Notes: a model not told the origin generated them from the sequence alone. A stretch of DNA of 64,000 nt from Candidatus Leptovillus affinis (GCA_016705235.1 JADIYP010000006.1:992001-1056000), one strand, 5' to 3'; positions 18,254 to 26,986 are shown, counted from the first letter of the stretch. A program made the numbers and translations.

Positions 18254-19498
18254 CTAAAGGGTTTTATGGGCCTGTAAGAAGCGATCAAAAACCCCGGACA
18301 AATAGGGGCGAAATTGAATAATGGAGTGAAATGCAGTTCCGGTTAGCTGTTCATCGCTCATGTGGTTGATTTTTTGCCAGGTGTATTTGTTGGGCATTTC
18401 GGAGAACCAGGTGGCGAAGTGAGGGAGCCAACTGGAGAGAACGTACAGACAGCGAGCGGCCGGGATGGCCATGCGCACGGCGCGGGCGTCGAATTCGGCG
18501 CCCAGCCTGGCGGACATGGTGAGCAGGTAGCTGTCGATGATGGTTTCGTCGGTGATGGGACGTTCCGGGCGAACGACAATTTGCGAGCGGCTGTCGTTTT
18601 CGTAAAGCAAATCGAACTGTTCCATAAAACTGACCAGATCGAATAATCCCGGTCCAATCCGCAGGTCGTGCCAATCTAGCAGGCGATAATCGCCCAGAAG
18701 CGAGATGTGCCAATGGTGGGAGTGGGGGTTGCCGTGGAAAAGCGTCGGCGGCAGGTGTTTTAACGGCTCAAGCATGGGCACGGGGTCGTCGAGTAAATCG
18801 GCGACGGCTTGCATATGGCTTTCGCCGAGGATGCCCGGCCAACCGTCCAGGCTGCGAATCACCGTCAGGCCGTTGGCGGCTTCCAGCAAGGTGGGGGCCA
18901 GCCGGCCGGCGTTGCGGATGGCGTGCTGCGAGAGGATGGCGGCCGGACCCTGTTCAAAATAGACGGCCCGGTCGCGCCGCAGATCATTCCAGGAATAGGT
19001 TTTGCCTTCAATGAAATGGGGGATGCCCAGATTGTGCAAATCGTCGCCGCGCTGCCAGAAGAAGGAGTGAAGAGCAGCTAACTGTTCGACTAACGCTTCG
19101 GCGTCGTTGGGTGTCCAGGCAACGGCCGTATAATCATTCGGCGCATCTTCCAACACAACCCAGCCATATCTGTCTTGCTGGGACTCCTCGTTTAGATGAG
19201 TATAGAGGCAGCGGGGGGCGAGCGTGGGCAGGTGAACGCTAAGTTCTTCGTAAAACAGCGTTTCTTCGCGGTTGGTTAGCTTGCCGATGAAGGTGATGGG
19301 ATCAGAGCAGCCTTCCAGAGTGAGGATGTAGCGGCTGACGCTGCGGCGGTAGGGACCAGTTTTGGAGATGCGAATGGGTTCGGCGGTAACGGCCGTTACC
19401 CGCACGCTCTCATCCTCTAAATCCAGCCGCAGCAACTCTGTCCAGGCGGCCGGATCGCGTTTTTGCAGTTGAGCGACATCTACTTGTGATTGACCCAT
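18254..19498 (-). CDS. Aminoglycoside phosphotransferase-like kinase fold with altered catalytic loop
   Basis: From ATG 19498 the protein has about 414 residues; a TTG at 19546 would add 16. The pattern TLFHGNPHSHHWH near residue 255 and LLDWHDLRIGPGLFDLVSF thereafter matches the APH/phosphotransferase catalytic and metal loops. The usual HGDxxxxN reads HGNPHSHH, so the catalytic Asp (Asn257) and the metal-binding Asn are replaced. Activity on a small alcohol substrate is therefore doubtful; it may bind ligand or use another residue. Two ACGGCCGT sites lie in its 5' third. Confidence 0.65.
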   Translation of the reverse strand: MGQSQVDVAQLQKRDPAAWTELLRLDLEDESVRVTAVTAEPIRISKTGPYRRSVSRYILTLEGCSDPITFIGKLTNREETLFYEELSVHLPTLAPRCLYTHLNEESQQDRYGWVVLEDAPNDYTAVAWTPNDAEALVEQLAALHSFFWQRGDDLHNLGIPHFIEGKTYSWNDLRRDRAVYFEQGPAAILSQHAIRNAGRLAPTLLEAANGLTVIRSLDGWPGILGESHMQAVADLLDDPVPMLEPLKHLPPTLFHGNPHSHHWHISLLGDYRLLDWHDLRIGPGLFDLVSFMEQFDLLYENDSRSQIVVRPERPITDETIIDSYLLTMSARLGAEFDARAVRMAIPAARCLYVLSSWLPHFATWFSEMPNKYTWQKINHMSDEQLTGTAFHSIIQFRPYLSGVFDRFLQAHKTL

Positions 19499-19603
19499 AA
19501 CAGGCAGGATTGTAAGTCCGAACGGGTCCGATGACAAACGACGCAATCAGGCGACAGGAATTCTCAATTTAGATCAGGCATTCGTGCGAACAAGGTAATT
19601 TCT

Positions 19604-19725
19604 GGTTCTTCAGGAACTCAGGGGGTTGATAGCCCCTGATACGTGATGCGTGATGCGTGACCAGAGCGGTTTCACGCATCACGTATCACGCATCAGGCCA
19701 AACCCCATGAAACCCCAAAGACCCT
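19604..19725 (-). repeat. Long inverted repeat, right copy
   Basis: It is the reverse complement of 17044-17172 at about 95% identity, and contains the same TGATGCG-type 7-bp units on two arms. The pair flanks three minus-strand genes; inversion between the copies by homologous recombination is conceivable. Confidence 0.9.
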
Positions 19726-19750
19726 AATTTCTTTGCAATTTACGCTGAAC

Positions 19751-19850
19751 TGTCATGCTGAGCGGAGTCTTCGGCCCTGAGCAACGTCGAACGGGGAAGC
19801 ATCCCGCTCAACCAGAAGAAGGAGATGCTTCGGAGGACCTCAGCATGACA
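19751..19850. repeat. Palindromic repeat with TGTCATGCTGAG ends
   Basis: TGTCATGCTGAG (19751-19762) and CTCAGCATGACA (19839-19850) are perfect inverted ends about 100 bp apart. Internal CGGAGTCTTCGG and GATGCTTCGGAGGA segments add further pairing. No ORF is present. It resembles small palindromic intergenic repeats that are frequent in Chloroflexota-like genomes. Confidence 0.7.
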
Positions 19851-20040
19851 CATTTCTGGTTAAATTGAGAATTGCTGATCGGGCGACAGTAAAGGCAAAA
19901 TGGTTTCTCCAGCTACCGGGTAAACTTACGCCCCGCGTCTCCCTACTTAATGCGTTCGGTAATTAGAACGAACTCTTCGCCCCAAACTTTCATGATTCAC
20001 TCATTCGATGATAAAATGATCCACCAGGAGGATCATTATC

Positions 20041-20955
20041 ATGAACATTGCTGCCAGAAAAGTTGTTCCAGTTATCTTTTTTTTCGTCTTGATTCCTTTG
20101 CTCGCCAATTGCACATCCGCCCGGCCAACTCCCGCCACAGCCCCGCCAACCGAGACCGCGCGCCCGGCCACGATTGCGCCCACAATGACCCTAACGGCCG
20201 TTCCCACCCCCACCGCCACGCCAACAACCAGCCCACCCACCGAAACGGCCGTGCCCACGGCCACCGCCACAACCAGCCCAACCCCCACGCCAACAGCCAG
20301 CCCAACGGCGACGGCCGTCGCCACCGACACACCCTGGCCGACGGCCGTGCCGCCCACGGCCGTTTCCGCCGCCATTCCCCTATCCGACCTGCCCAATTAT
20401 GCCGGGCAAGCGGTGACGGTAAACGGCCGTGTCGTCGCCGCCGCCAACTTCGCCAATGGCTTCAAATTCACCCTCGACGATGGCAGCGGGCGGGCCACCT
20501 TGCTGCTGTGGCACAACGTCTACGACGATACCTGGGATGCGCCGCAGCTAAACGTCGGCGCGGCCGTGCGGGCCACCGGCATGGTGGGGCAGTATGAGGG
20601 CGACTGGCAAATCGAGCCGGATTTTGGCGGCGATGTGCAGGTGACCACGCCCGGCGGCAGTTTTGCCACGCCCCGAACCATCGGCGAACTGGCCGGCCAT
20701 GTCGGCGAATTGGCGCAAATCAGCGGCGCAATCTTGCGGCTGGAAGCCAACAGCAGCAGCGTAAAGATTTTTGTCGGCGACGATACGGGGGAAATTGTGG
20801 TGTTTGTCTGGCGCACGGTGCTGGACCGGATACCCAACAACGTGGCTTTGGGAGAAGTGGGAACGGCGGTAAGGGTAAACGGCCGTGTCGAAAACTACCG
20901 CAGCAACCTGGAACTCGTCCCCGCCCTCCCCTACGACGTCGAAGTCCTGCCGTGA
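20041..20955 (+). CDS. Lipoprotein with Thr/Pro linker and two OB-fold-like domains
   Basis: The 304-residue protein has a signal sequence ending in the lipobox LLANC (Cys24), a Thr/Pro/Ala-rich linker (about 25-115) and two repeats of about 85 residues with the pattern G-x-V-x-VNGRV ... F-x-L-DDGSG, typical of OB-fold nucleic-acid or oligosaccharide-binding domains. An AGGAGG ribosome binding site lies 8 nt before the ATG. OB folds on an exported lipoprotein may bind extracellular DNA or glycans; there is no direct evidence for a ligand. Eight ACGGCCGT sites lie in this 915-bp gene. Confidence 0.75.
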   Translation: MNIAARKVVPVIFFFVLIPLLANCTSARPTPATAPPTETARPATIAPTMTLTAVPTPTATPTTSPPTETAVPTATATTSPTPTPTASPTATAVATDTPWPTAVPPTAVSAAIPLSDLPNYAGQAVTVNGRVVAAANFANGFKFTLDDGSGRATLLLWHNVYDDTWDAPQLNVGAAVRATGMVGQYEGDWQIEPDFGGDVQVTTPGGSFATPRTIGELAGHVGELAQISGAILRLEANSSSVKIFVGDDTGEIVVFVWRTVLDRIPNNVALGEVGTAVRVNGRVENYRSNLELVPALPYDVEVLP

Positions 20956-21014
20956 GACTGGAGATTAGAGACTGGAGACTGGGGAAGTTGTTAATCTGCA
21001 GTCTCCAATCTCCT
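20953..21014. repeat. Heptamer-built hairpin (ACTGGAG/ATTAGAG units)
   Basis: The left arm is made of 7-bp units ACTGGAG, ATTAGAG, ACTGGAG, ACTGGGG and the right arm of CAGTCTC, CAATCTC. It lies between the convergent lipoprotein and uvrC genes and may serve as a bidirectional terminator. Confidence 0.7.
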
Positions 21015-21017
21015 CCC

Positions 21018-22892
21018 CTACGCCAGATGCGCCTTTACCGACTCGGCCACCTCCAGCGGAATACCTGGCACAGACGCAATTTCTTCCACGGTGGCCTTAC
21101 GCAAATCATCCAGCGAGCCAAAATGCGTGAGCAGCATTTTGCGCCGTTTGGGGCCAATGCCGGGCACGCTGTCCAAAATAGAGGCCACGCCCACCTTCGA
21201 CCGGCGGTTCCGATGGCCCTCGTTGGCAAAACGATGCGCTTCGTCGCGCACCCGCTGCACCAAATACAATCCTTCCGAACGGCGCGGCAGCAGAATCGAT
21301 TGGCTCTTGCCGGGCACAAACAATTCTTCTTCCTGCTTGGCAAGGCCGGTTAAGGGCACATCGTTTTCCAGGCCAAACTGCTTCAGAACCTGCACGGCCA
21401 TCGCCAACTGCCCTTTCCCGCCATCCACAATCAACAGGTCTGGCAGCAGCGCCCAGGCCGTCTCTTTTTTTTGTTTGCCGATTTGGCCAGGATCGTGCAA
21501 TTCGCCGGACAACGTGTCTTTGTAACGCTGGAACCGGCGTGTCAGCACCTCGGTCATCGCCCCATAATCGTCGTTGCCCACGGTTTGCACATTAAAGCGG
21601 CGGTAGTCGCTCTTTTTGGGTGCGCCCTGCACAAAAACGACCATCGACCCCACCGTTTGTGTCCCCTGCGTGTGGCTGATGTCGTAACATTCGATACGCG
21701 CCGGCGGCGTCGGCAAATTCAACGCCTGCTGCAATTCCGACATCGCCGTGACATGCTTGGACCGGTCAGCCGCCCACTGCTGGCGCAGCGTGGCCAGCGT
21801 ATCGGAGGCGTTGGTTGCCGCCATTTCCACCAATTCGCGTTTTTTGCCCCGGCGCGGCACTTGCAGCGTCACCTTGGTGCTGCGTTTTCGTCGCAGCCAT
21901 TCCTCAATCACCATCGCTTCGGAAATTTCCTGGGGCAGCAGAACTTCTTTGGGGACGTGGGCAGCCTCGTCGTAAAACTGCGTCAGGAAATTTTCCAGCA
22001 GGGATTCGTCGGCCTCATCTTCAGTGCCTTCCAACAAAAAATATTCACGGCCAATCAATTTGCCATAACGAATGAAAAACACCTGCACGCAAGCGCCGCC
22101 TTCATCGCGGGCAAAGGCGATCACGTCCTGATCGGCATTGGCGGCCGAAATGACCTTTTGTTTGGCGACCACCTGATTCACCGCCCGCAGTTGGTCGCGG
22201 TATTCGGCGGCTTTTTCAAATTGCAGGTTAACGGCCGCTTTTTCCATGCGGGTTTCAATTTGCTGCACCACTTCTTCGGTTTTGCCGTTGAGAAAGTCCA
22301 TCAACTGCTTGATCATGGCACGATATTCTTGTTTGTTGACGGCGCCAATGCACGGCCCGGTACACAGCTTGATGTCGAAATAGAGGCAGGCCCGTGGATC
22401 CTGGCCGGTGATGACCCGGTCGCAGGTGAGGTAAGGGAACACTTTGCGCAGCATGTCCAGCGTTTGGTGTACAGCCCAGACAGAGGTATAGGGGCCGAAA
22501 TAGCGCGAGCCGTCCCGGTCCATGCGGCGGGTAAGGGTGACTTTGGGGAAATCATCGGCCCAATGGACCTTAATGTAGGGGTAGCGCTTGTCGTCTTTCA
22601 GGCGGACGTTGTAACGCGGCAGGTGTTTTTTGATGAGGGTGTTTTCCAGCAGCAGCGCTTCGAGTTCGGAATCGGTGGTGATGATTTCGATGTCGGCGAC
22701 TTCGCGGCGCAGGCGCTGGGTTTTGACAGAATCAACATTGGCGTGGAAATATGAACGGACGCGGCTGCGCAGGTTGATGGCTTTGCCAACGTAAATAATG
22801 GTCCCATGTTTATCTTTATGTAAATAAACGCCGGGTTTGATGGGCAAATTATTGAGGATTTCCTGGACGTTTTCAGGTGGTGTGTATGCCAT
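21018..22892 (-). CDS. uvrC: Excinuclease ABC subunit C
   Basis: The 624-residue protein has the GIY-YIG nuclease domain at the N-terminus (PGVYLHKDKHG ... IIYVGKA), the conserved cysteine cluster CLYFDIKLCTGPC, a UVR motif near 210, the RNase H-like 5' nuclease domain (IECYDISHTQG, VVDGGKGQL-like IVDGGKGQ) and C-terminal helix-hairpin-helix motifs (VPGIGPKRR, VPGIP). UvrC makes both incisions in nucleotide excision repair with UvrA and UvrB, which are not in the window. A perfect -10 box lies 7 nt before the ATG, so the message is probably leaderless. No ACGGCCGT copy lies in this gene. Confidence 0.97.
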   Translation of the reverse strand: MAYTPPENVQEILNNLPIKPGVYLHKDKHGTIIYVGKAINLRSRVRSYFHANVDSVKTQRLRREVADIEIITTDSELEALLLENTLIKKHLPRYNVRLKDDKRYPYIKVHWADDFPKVTLTRRMDRDGSRYFGPYTSVWAVHQTLDMLRKVFPYLTCDRVITGQDPRACLYFDIKLCTGPCIGAVNKQEYRAMIKQLMDFLNGKTEEVVQQIETRMEKAAVNLQFEKAAEYRDQLRAVNQVVAKQKVISAANADQDVIAFARDEGGACVQVFFIRYGKLIGREYFLLEGTEDEADESLLENFLTQFYDEAAHVPKEVLLPQEISEAMVIEEWLRRKRSTKVTLQVPRRGKKRELVEMAATNASDTLATLRQQWAADRSKHVTAMSELQQALNLPTPPARIECYDISHTQGTQTVGSMVVFVQGAPKKSDYRRFNVQTVGNDDYGAMTEVLTRRFQRYKDTLSGELHDPGQIGKQKKETAWALLPDLLIVDGGKGQLAMAVQVLKQFGLENDVPLTGLAKQEEELFVPGKSQSILLPRRSEGLYLVQRVRDEAHRFANEGHRNRRSKVGVASILDSVPGIGPKRRKMLLTHFGSLDDLRKATVEEIASVPGIPLEVAESVKAHLA

Positions 22893-22899
22893 GCGGGAA

Positions 22900-22905
22900 A
22901 TTATA
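22900..22905 (-). promoter_or_regulatory. -10 box TATAAT for leaderless uvrC
   Basis: On the minus strand TATAAT ends 7 nt before the uvrC ATG, so transcription should begin at or next to the start codon. No good -35 box is seen at 16-18 bp and no ribosome binding site is present. Confidence 0.55.
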
Positions 22906-22953
22906 GCTCATTTGGTCGGAAAAATAGTAGTTGGAAAGTGAGGAATACGGCCG

Positions 22954-23568
22954 TTAATCCTCCCCACCCGTCAACGGCACAAACCCTATCGCTCGCGCCG
23001 TGCCGTGCATGGTCAATTGGCGGAAAAAATCATCCATCTGAGCCACCGTGTAGGTCTGTTCGCTCTCCAGCCACCAGGCGATCAGGCCCAGCAGCGAGCT
23101 GGCAATGTAATTCGAAAGCACCTCAATCGGCAGCGAAAGCGACGCGCCAAGTTCCTCGGCCCGCCGGGTGATGGTCGTTTTGGCGGTGGCGGCGATGTAA
23201 TTTTGGACCCGCCGCTTGATGCCATCGCCGCCCTGCCCGCTGAGGATGATCTGGTAGAAACGCGCATTTTCGGCGGCATGTTCAAAAGCCAGCGTCCACG
23301 GACCCTGGCCGTGGGCTACCCAGTCATCAATTGAACGCTGCTGAATTTGGGCTACCAGATCATCAAAAACCGCTTCCAGGCTTTGCATGAGCAGTTCTTC
23401 TTTATCTTTGTAATGCAGATAAAATGTGGTGCGGCCCAAATTGGCCTGCTCGGTGATGTCCTCGATGGTCACGGCGTCGTACCCTTTTGCCAGAATCAAC
23501 GACGTCAGGGACTCTTGCAGTTGGCGGCGGGTGCGCTGGACGCGCCTATCCGGCTTGCGCTGGTTCAT
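22954..23568 (-). CDS. TetR/AcrR-family transcriptional regulator
   Basis: The 204-residue protein starts at ATG 23568, which is preceded by AAGGAG; an upstream TTG at 23604 is less likely. The helix-turn-helix is clear (ILAKGYDAVTIEDITEQANL, then GRTTFYLHYKDKEEL). The C-terminal part is an all-helical ligand domain of normal length. It is divergent from the ABC exporter at 23754, and a 23-bp palindrome in between is the likely operator. It probably represses the exporter until an effector binds; the effector is unknown. Confidence 0.9.
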   Translation of the reverse strand: MNQRKPDRRVQRTRRQLQESLTSLILAKGYDAVTIEDITEQANLGRTTFYLHYKDKEELLMQSLEAVFDDLVAQIQQRSIDDWVAHGQGPWTLAFEHAAENARFYQIILSGQGGDGIKRRVQNYIAATAKTTITRRAEELGASLSLPIEVLSNYIASSLLGLIAWWLESEQTYTVAQMDDFFRQLTMHGTARAIGFVPLTGGED

Positions 23569-23655
23569 GGGCGACTCCTTGTTGGGCAAACGATGGGCGG
23601 GCAATGATGAATTTTGAACGGCCGTCTAAAAATAGACGCTTCTGGTATTTGCTAG

Positions 23656-23683
23656 TTGACGGTTTGGCGACAAGCTCTACAAT
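23656..23683 (+). promoter_or_regulatory. Promoter TTGACG-16-TACAAT for the exporter operon
   Basis: A -35 TTGACG (23656-23661) and -10 TACAAT (23678-23683) with a 16-bp spacer face the exporter. The -10 box touches the palindromic operator, so a bound regulator would block transcription. Confidence 0.6.
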
Positions 23684-23704
23684 TGTGAACATGGTGTTCA
23701 TAAT
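23682..23704. promoter_or_regulatory. Candidate TetR operator (palindrome)
   Basis: ATTGTGAACA-TGG-TGTTCATAAT is a 23-bp inverted repeat with one mismatch per half (10+10 around 3 bp). It lies between the divergent tetR-family gene and the ABC exporter genes and overlaps the end of the exporter promoter. Confidence 0.65.
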
Positions 23705-23753
23705 ATAACACGAAATTTAATTATTGTCATCGGGTATAAGTTTGAAAGATAGT

Positions 23754-24524
23754 ATGTTTGCACGATTTTCACACCCTCAACCACAGGCGCAAAACGGCCG
23801 TTTACTCCCCGACGCCGCCAACCACCTCATCGACGTGCGGCAGGTGGTCAAAACCTACCACAGCAGCGCCGGCAACTTCACCGCCCTCAAAGGCATCGAT
23901 CTAACGGTGGACAAAGGGGAATTTGTGGCCATCATCGGCAAATCGGGCTGCGGCAAGTCGACGTTGATCAACATGATCACGGGCATCGACAGGCCGACCG
24001 GCGGCGAAGTGTGGGTGAACAACACGGCCGTACACACCCTCAACGAAGGGCAAATCGCCGAATGGCGCGGGCGCGAACTGGGCGTCATTTTCCAGTTCTT
24101 TCAACTGCTGCCCACGCTCACCGTGATGCAAAATGTGATGCTGCCCATGGATTTTTGCCGCACCTACCCCATCCCGCAGCGGCGCGAGCGGGCAATGAGC
24201 CTGCTGGAGCAGGTCGGGCTGGCGGACGTGGCCCACAAACTGCCCTCGTCGGTATCGGGCGGGCAGCAGCAGTTGGCGGCCATTGCCCGCGCCCTGGCCA
24301 ACGACCCGCCCATCCTGGCCGCCGACGAACCAACCGGCAACCTGGATTCGGCCACGGCCGAGATCATCTTCCAGCTCTTTAATCAACTTGTGGACCAGGG
24401 CAAAACCATCCTCATGGTGACCCATGACCCGGACAAAGCCCGGCGCGTGACACGCGTCGTCACCATCGTCGATGGGGAGATATTGAAGAAGCAACCGAAA
24501 TTTACAAGGGAAGTTGTTAGATGA
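23754..24524 (+). CDS. MacB/LolD-type ABC transporter ATPase
   Basis: About 256 residues from ATG 23754; a TTG at 23724 would add 10. It has Walker A GKSGCGKST, Q-loop IFQFFQLLPTLT, signature SSVSGGQQQ, Walker B ILAADEPTGNLDS and an H-loop MVTHDPD, all intact. The ADEPTGNLD sequence is characteristic of the MacB/LolD/FtsE branch, which works with FtsX-type permeases in efflux or mechanotransmission. The permease gene follows after a 65-bp gap that contains a heptamer hairpin. Control is probably by the divergent TetR protein. Confidence 0.9.
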   Translation: MFARFSHPQPQAQNGRLLPDAANHLIDVRQVVKTYHSSAGNFTALKGIDLTVDKGEFVAIIGKSGCGKSTLINMITGIDRPTGGEVWVNNTAVHTLNEGQIAEWRGRELGVIFQFFQLLPTLTVMQNVMLPMDFCRTYPIPQRRERAMSLLEQVGLADVAHKLPSSVSGGQQQLAAIARALANDPPILAADEPTGNLDSATAEIIFQLFNQLVDQGKTILMVTHDPDKARRVTRVVTIVDGEILKKQPKFTREVVR

Positions 24525-24526
24525 AG

Positions 24527-24580
24527 CGTGATGCGTGATGCGTGAAAAAGCAAATCACGCATCACGCATCACGTTTCACG
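24527..24580. repeat. TGATGCG/TCACGCA heptamer hairpin inside an operon
   Basis: The left arm has TGAAGCG-TGATGCG-TGATGCG and the right arm TCACGCA-TCACGCA-TCACGTT. It is the same heptamer family as the long inverted repeats at 17.0 and 19.6 kb. It separates the ATPase and permease genes and could reduce downstream expression or stabilise the upstream mRNA. Confidence 0.85.
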
Positions 24581-24589
24581 CCAAATAAT

Positions 24590-26986
24590 ATGTTCATTCG
24601 ACCACGTTGGAAAAAAGTTTTTGTCGATCTTTGGGGCAACAAATCGCGCACGGCGTTGGTGGTGCTGTCGATTGCCATCGGCGTATTTGCCGTGGGCATG
24701 GTCGCCAATGCCTACCTGATTTTGGACCAGGCGAGCACGGTGGGCTACGAGGCGGTTAATCCAACCAGCGCCTTTATCATTACCTCGCCGTTTGGCGATG
24801 ATCTGGTAGACGCGGTTCGGAACATGCCGGAAGTGGCCGACGCGGAAGGGCGACGGGTGCGCTCCGTGCGCCTGCTGCTGCACGGCCGTTGGTACAACGC
24901 CCCGCTCTCGGCTCAAGATTACGAAAACGGCCGTGTCAACCTGCTCCAATCCACCGGCGGCAAAGCCATCCCTGGCGACCACGAGCTGCTGATTGACCAG
25001 ACGGCCGTAGCCCTGACCGATTTTGCCATTGGCGATGTGGTCACGGTGGAGATGAGCGACGGCCGTCATTACGACATGACCATCGTCGGCACAGTGCGCG
25101 ATCAAAACAGCAACCCCTCCATCAACACCGGCGGCATCAACCTCTACACCACCCTGGATACCTTTGAATGGCTGGGGGAAACGGCCGATTACAACCGCCT
25201 GCTCTACGTCGCCGCCGAAAACAAACATGATCGCGCCTACATCCAGGCGCTCACCGGCGACATCAAAGACAAAATCGAAAAAAGCGGCGTCATGGTCTTT
25301 TTTACCCTGGTTTTTCCCGAACCCGGCGTCAGTCCCACCAAATTTATCATCCAATCTATCCGCTCGGTGCTGGGCATTCTGGCGGTTGTCTCCCTGGCCC
25401 TGAGCGCGTTCCTGGTCTTCAACACCATGTCGGCGCTGATTTTGCGGCAAGTGCAGTACATCGGCATCATGAAAGCCATTGGCGGCCTGACCCGGAATCT
25501 GGTGACCATGTATTTGTTGATGGTAATGCTGTTTGGCCTGCTGGCGTTTGCGGTGGCCGCGCCGCTGGCGGCCGTCGCGGCGCAAAAATTTGCCGGATTC
25601 ATTGCCAGTCCCGGCCTGCTTGATTTGCCCCTGCCGACCTACCAGATCCGCATGGCAATTATCCTGCTGGAATTGATTGTCAGTTTGCTGGTTCCGGTGC
25701 TGGCGGCGCTGCCGGCCATCTGGCAGGGCACGCGAGTCACGGTGTTTGCCGCGCTCAATTCCACCGGCCTGAGCCAGGAAAACCTGAGCAACAGCCTGCT
25801 GGAACGAGTCATCGAGCGCATTCGGTTTGTGACCGGGCCGTGGCTGCTGTCGCTGGGCAATATCCTGCGTAATCGCGGCCGGGCAGCGCTGACTTTGGGC
25901 ACGCTGGTGCTGGGCGGCGCGGTGTTTATTGGCGTGCTCAGCGTCGGCGCGTCATCGGACAAAACAGTGGCGGAGCTGGGCGAGGCGTTCCGGTTTGATG
26001 TGCAGGTGGAGTTTGAACGGCCGTATCGCCTGGCGCAAATCGAGGAATATGCCTTGCACGTGCCAGGAGTAGAGCGGGTAGAGGGGTGGACGGCCGTCAA
26101 TGGTTCCATCATCAACGCCAACGGCGAAGAAGGCAATTCCATGACCATCCTGGCCCCGCCCGGCGGCAGCGACCTGACGCATCCCAAAATTGTGGCCGGC
26201 CGCTGGTTGGAACCCGACGACGAAAACGCCCTGGTCATCGACAGCAGTTTGCTGCGCGAAGACCCATCGCTGCAAATTGGGGATGAGATTGTGCTGAAGA
26301 TAAACGGCCGTGAAAATCCCTGGACCATCGTCGGCGTTTATCAGGCCATCGGCGTCACCGTGTGGTATGAATCGTACGCCAACTACCCCTACGTGTCGCG
26401 GCTGGCCCGCGAAGTACAGCAAACCCGCCGCGTGCAGTTGGTCACCAACGCCCACGATCCTGTCTCCCAGGCAGAAATCGCGGCGCGCGTCGATGATTAT
26501 TTCCAGCAGGTAGGCATCCGCATCAGCCGCATTGAAACAAGCTCCGTCCTGCGCGGCGTGCAGGAAGATCAGTTCAGCATCATCGTCTCCGTGCTGATGG
26601 TGATGGCGCTGCTCATTACGCTGGTAGGCGGCCTGGGGCTGGCAGGCACAATGAGCATGAACGTGCTGGAACGCACGCGCGAAATCGGCGTCATGCGCGC
26701 CGTTGGCGCGTCGGATGGGGCCGTGCTGCGGGTGATTTTGGTGGAAGGGGTGCTGATGGCATTGATAAGCTGGACGCTGGCCATATTTTTTGCCATCCCG
26801 GCCGGGAAGCTGCTGAGTTCGGTGGTTGGGCAGCATATCGTGAACGGAAAATTGAGTTATGTCTACTCAATTCCGGGGGCCTTTATGTGGCTGGCGTTAG
26901 TTCTGGTGGTGGCGATGGTTGCCAGCTATCTACCGGCGCGCAGCGCCTCGCGGCTGACGGTGCGGGATGTGCTGGCGTATGAGTAA
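24590..26986 (+). CDS. FtsX/MacB-type ABC transporter permease
   Basis: About 798 residues from ATG 24590; a longer GTG start at 24542 would translate the repeat and is rejected. It has a first helix at about 19-40, a large extracytoplasmic domain (about 45-265), three helices (about 275-400), a second FtsX-like half beginning LGNILRNRGRAALTLGTLVLG, a second extracytoplasmic domain and three final helices with RTREIGVMRAVGAS. This double arrangement is typical of MacB/LolCE-like exporters. It pairs with the ATPase upstream. The substrate is unknown. Confidence 0.9.
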   Translation: MFIRPRWKKVFVDLWGNKSRTALVVLSIAIGVFAVGMVANAYLILDQASTVGYEAVNPTSAFIITSPFGDDLVDAVRNMPEVADAEGRRVRSVRLLLHGRWYNAPLSAQDYENGRVNLLQSTGGKAIPGDHELLIDQTAVALTDFAIGDVVTVEMSDGRHYDMTIVGTVRDQNSNPSINTGGINLYTTLDTFEWLGETADYNRLLYVAAENKHDRAYIQALTGDIKDKIEKSGVMVFFTLVFPEPGVSPTKFIIQSIRSVLGILAVVSLALSAFLVFNTMSALILRQVQYIGIMKAIGGLTRNLVTMYLLMVMLFGLLAFAVAAPLAAVAAQKFAGFIASPGLLDLPLPTYQIRMAIILLELIVSLLVPVLAALPAIWQGTRVTVFAALNSTGLSQENLSNSLLERVIERIRFVTGPWLLSLGNILRNRGRAALTLGTLVLGGAVFIGVLSVGASSDKTVAELGEAFRFDVQVEFERPYRLAQIEEYALHVPGVERVEGWTAVNGSIINANGEEGNSMTILAPPGGSDLTHPKIVAGRWLEPDDENALVIDSSLLREDPSLQIGDEIVLKINGRENPWTIVGVYQAIGVTVWYESYANYPYVSRLAREVQQTRRVQLVTNAHDPVSQAEIAARVDDYFQQVGIRISRIETSSVLRGVQEDQFSIIVSVLMVMALLITLVGGLGLAGTMSMNVLERTREIGVMRAVGASDGAVLRVILVEGVLMALISWTLAIFFAIPAGKLLSSVVGQHIVNGKLSYVYSIPGAFMWLALVLVVAMVASYLPARSASRLTVRDVLAYE

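Larger units (their letters stand above)
19546..19889. repeat. Possible MITE-like unit with 13-bp inverted ends
   Basis: AATTCTCAATTTA (19559-19571) and TAAATTGAGAATT (19861-19873) are perfect inverted repeats. Just outside them ATCAGGCGACAG (19546-19557) and ATCGGGCGACAG (19878-19889) form a direct repeat with one mismatch, like an imperfect target duplication. The interior holds the right-hand long inverted repeat and a second palindrome. The rest of the gap to 20040 shows no gene. Confidence 0.4.

Noticed and set aside
24542..24589. GTG start for the MacB-type permease
   Set aside because: It would translate the heptamer hairpin (KKQITHHASRF); ATG at 24590 gives the normal FtsX N-terminus.
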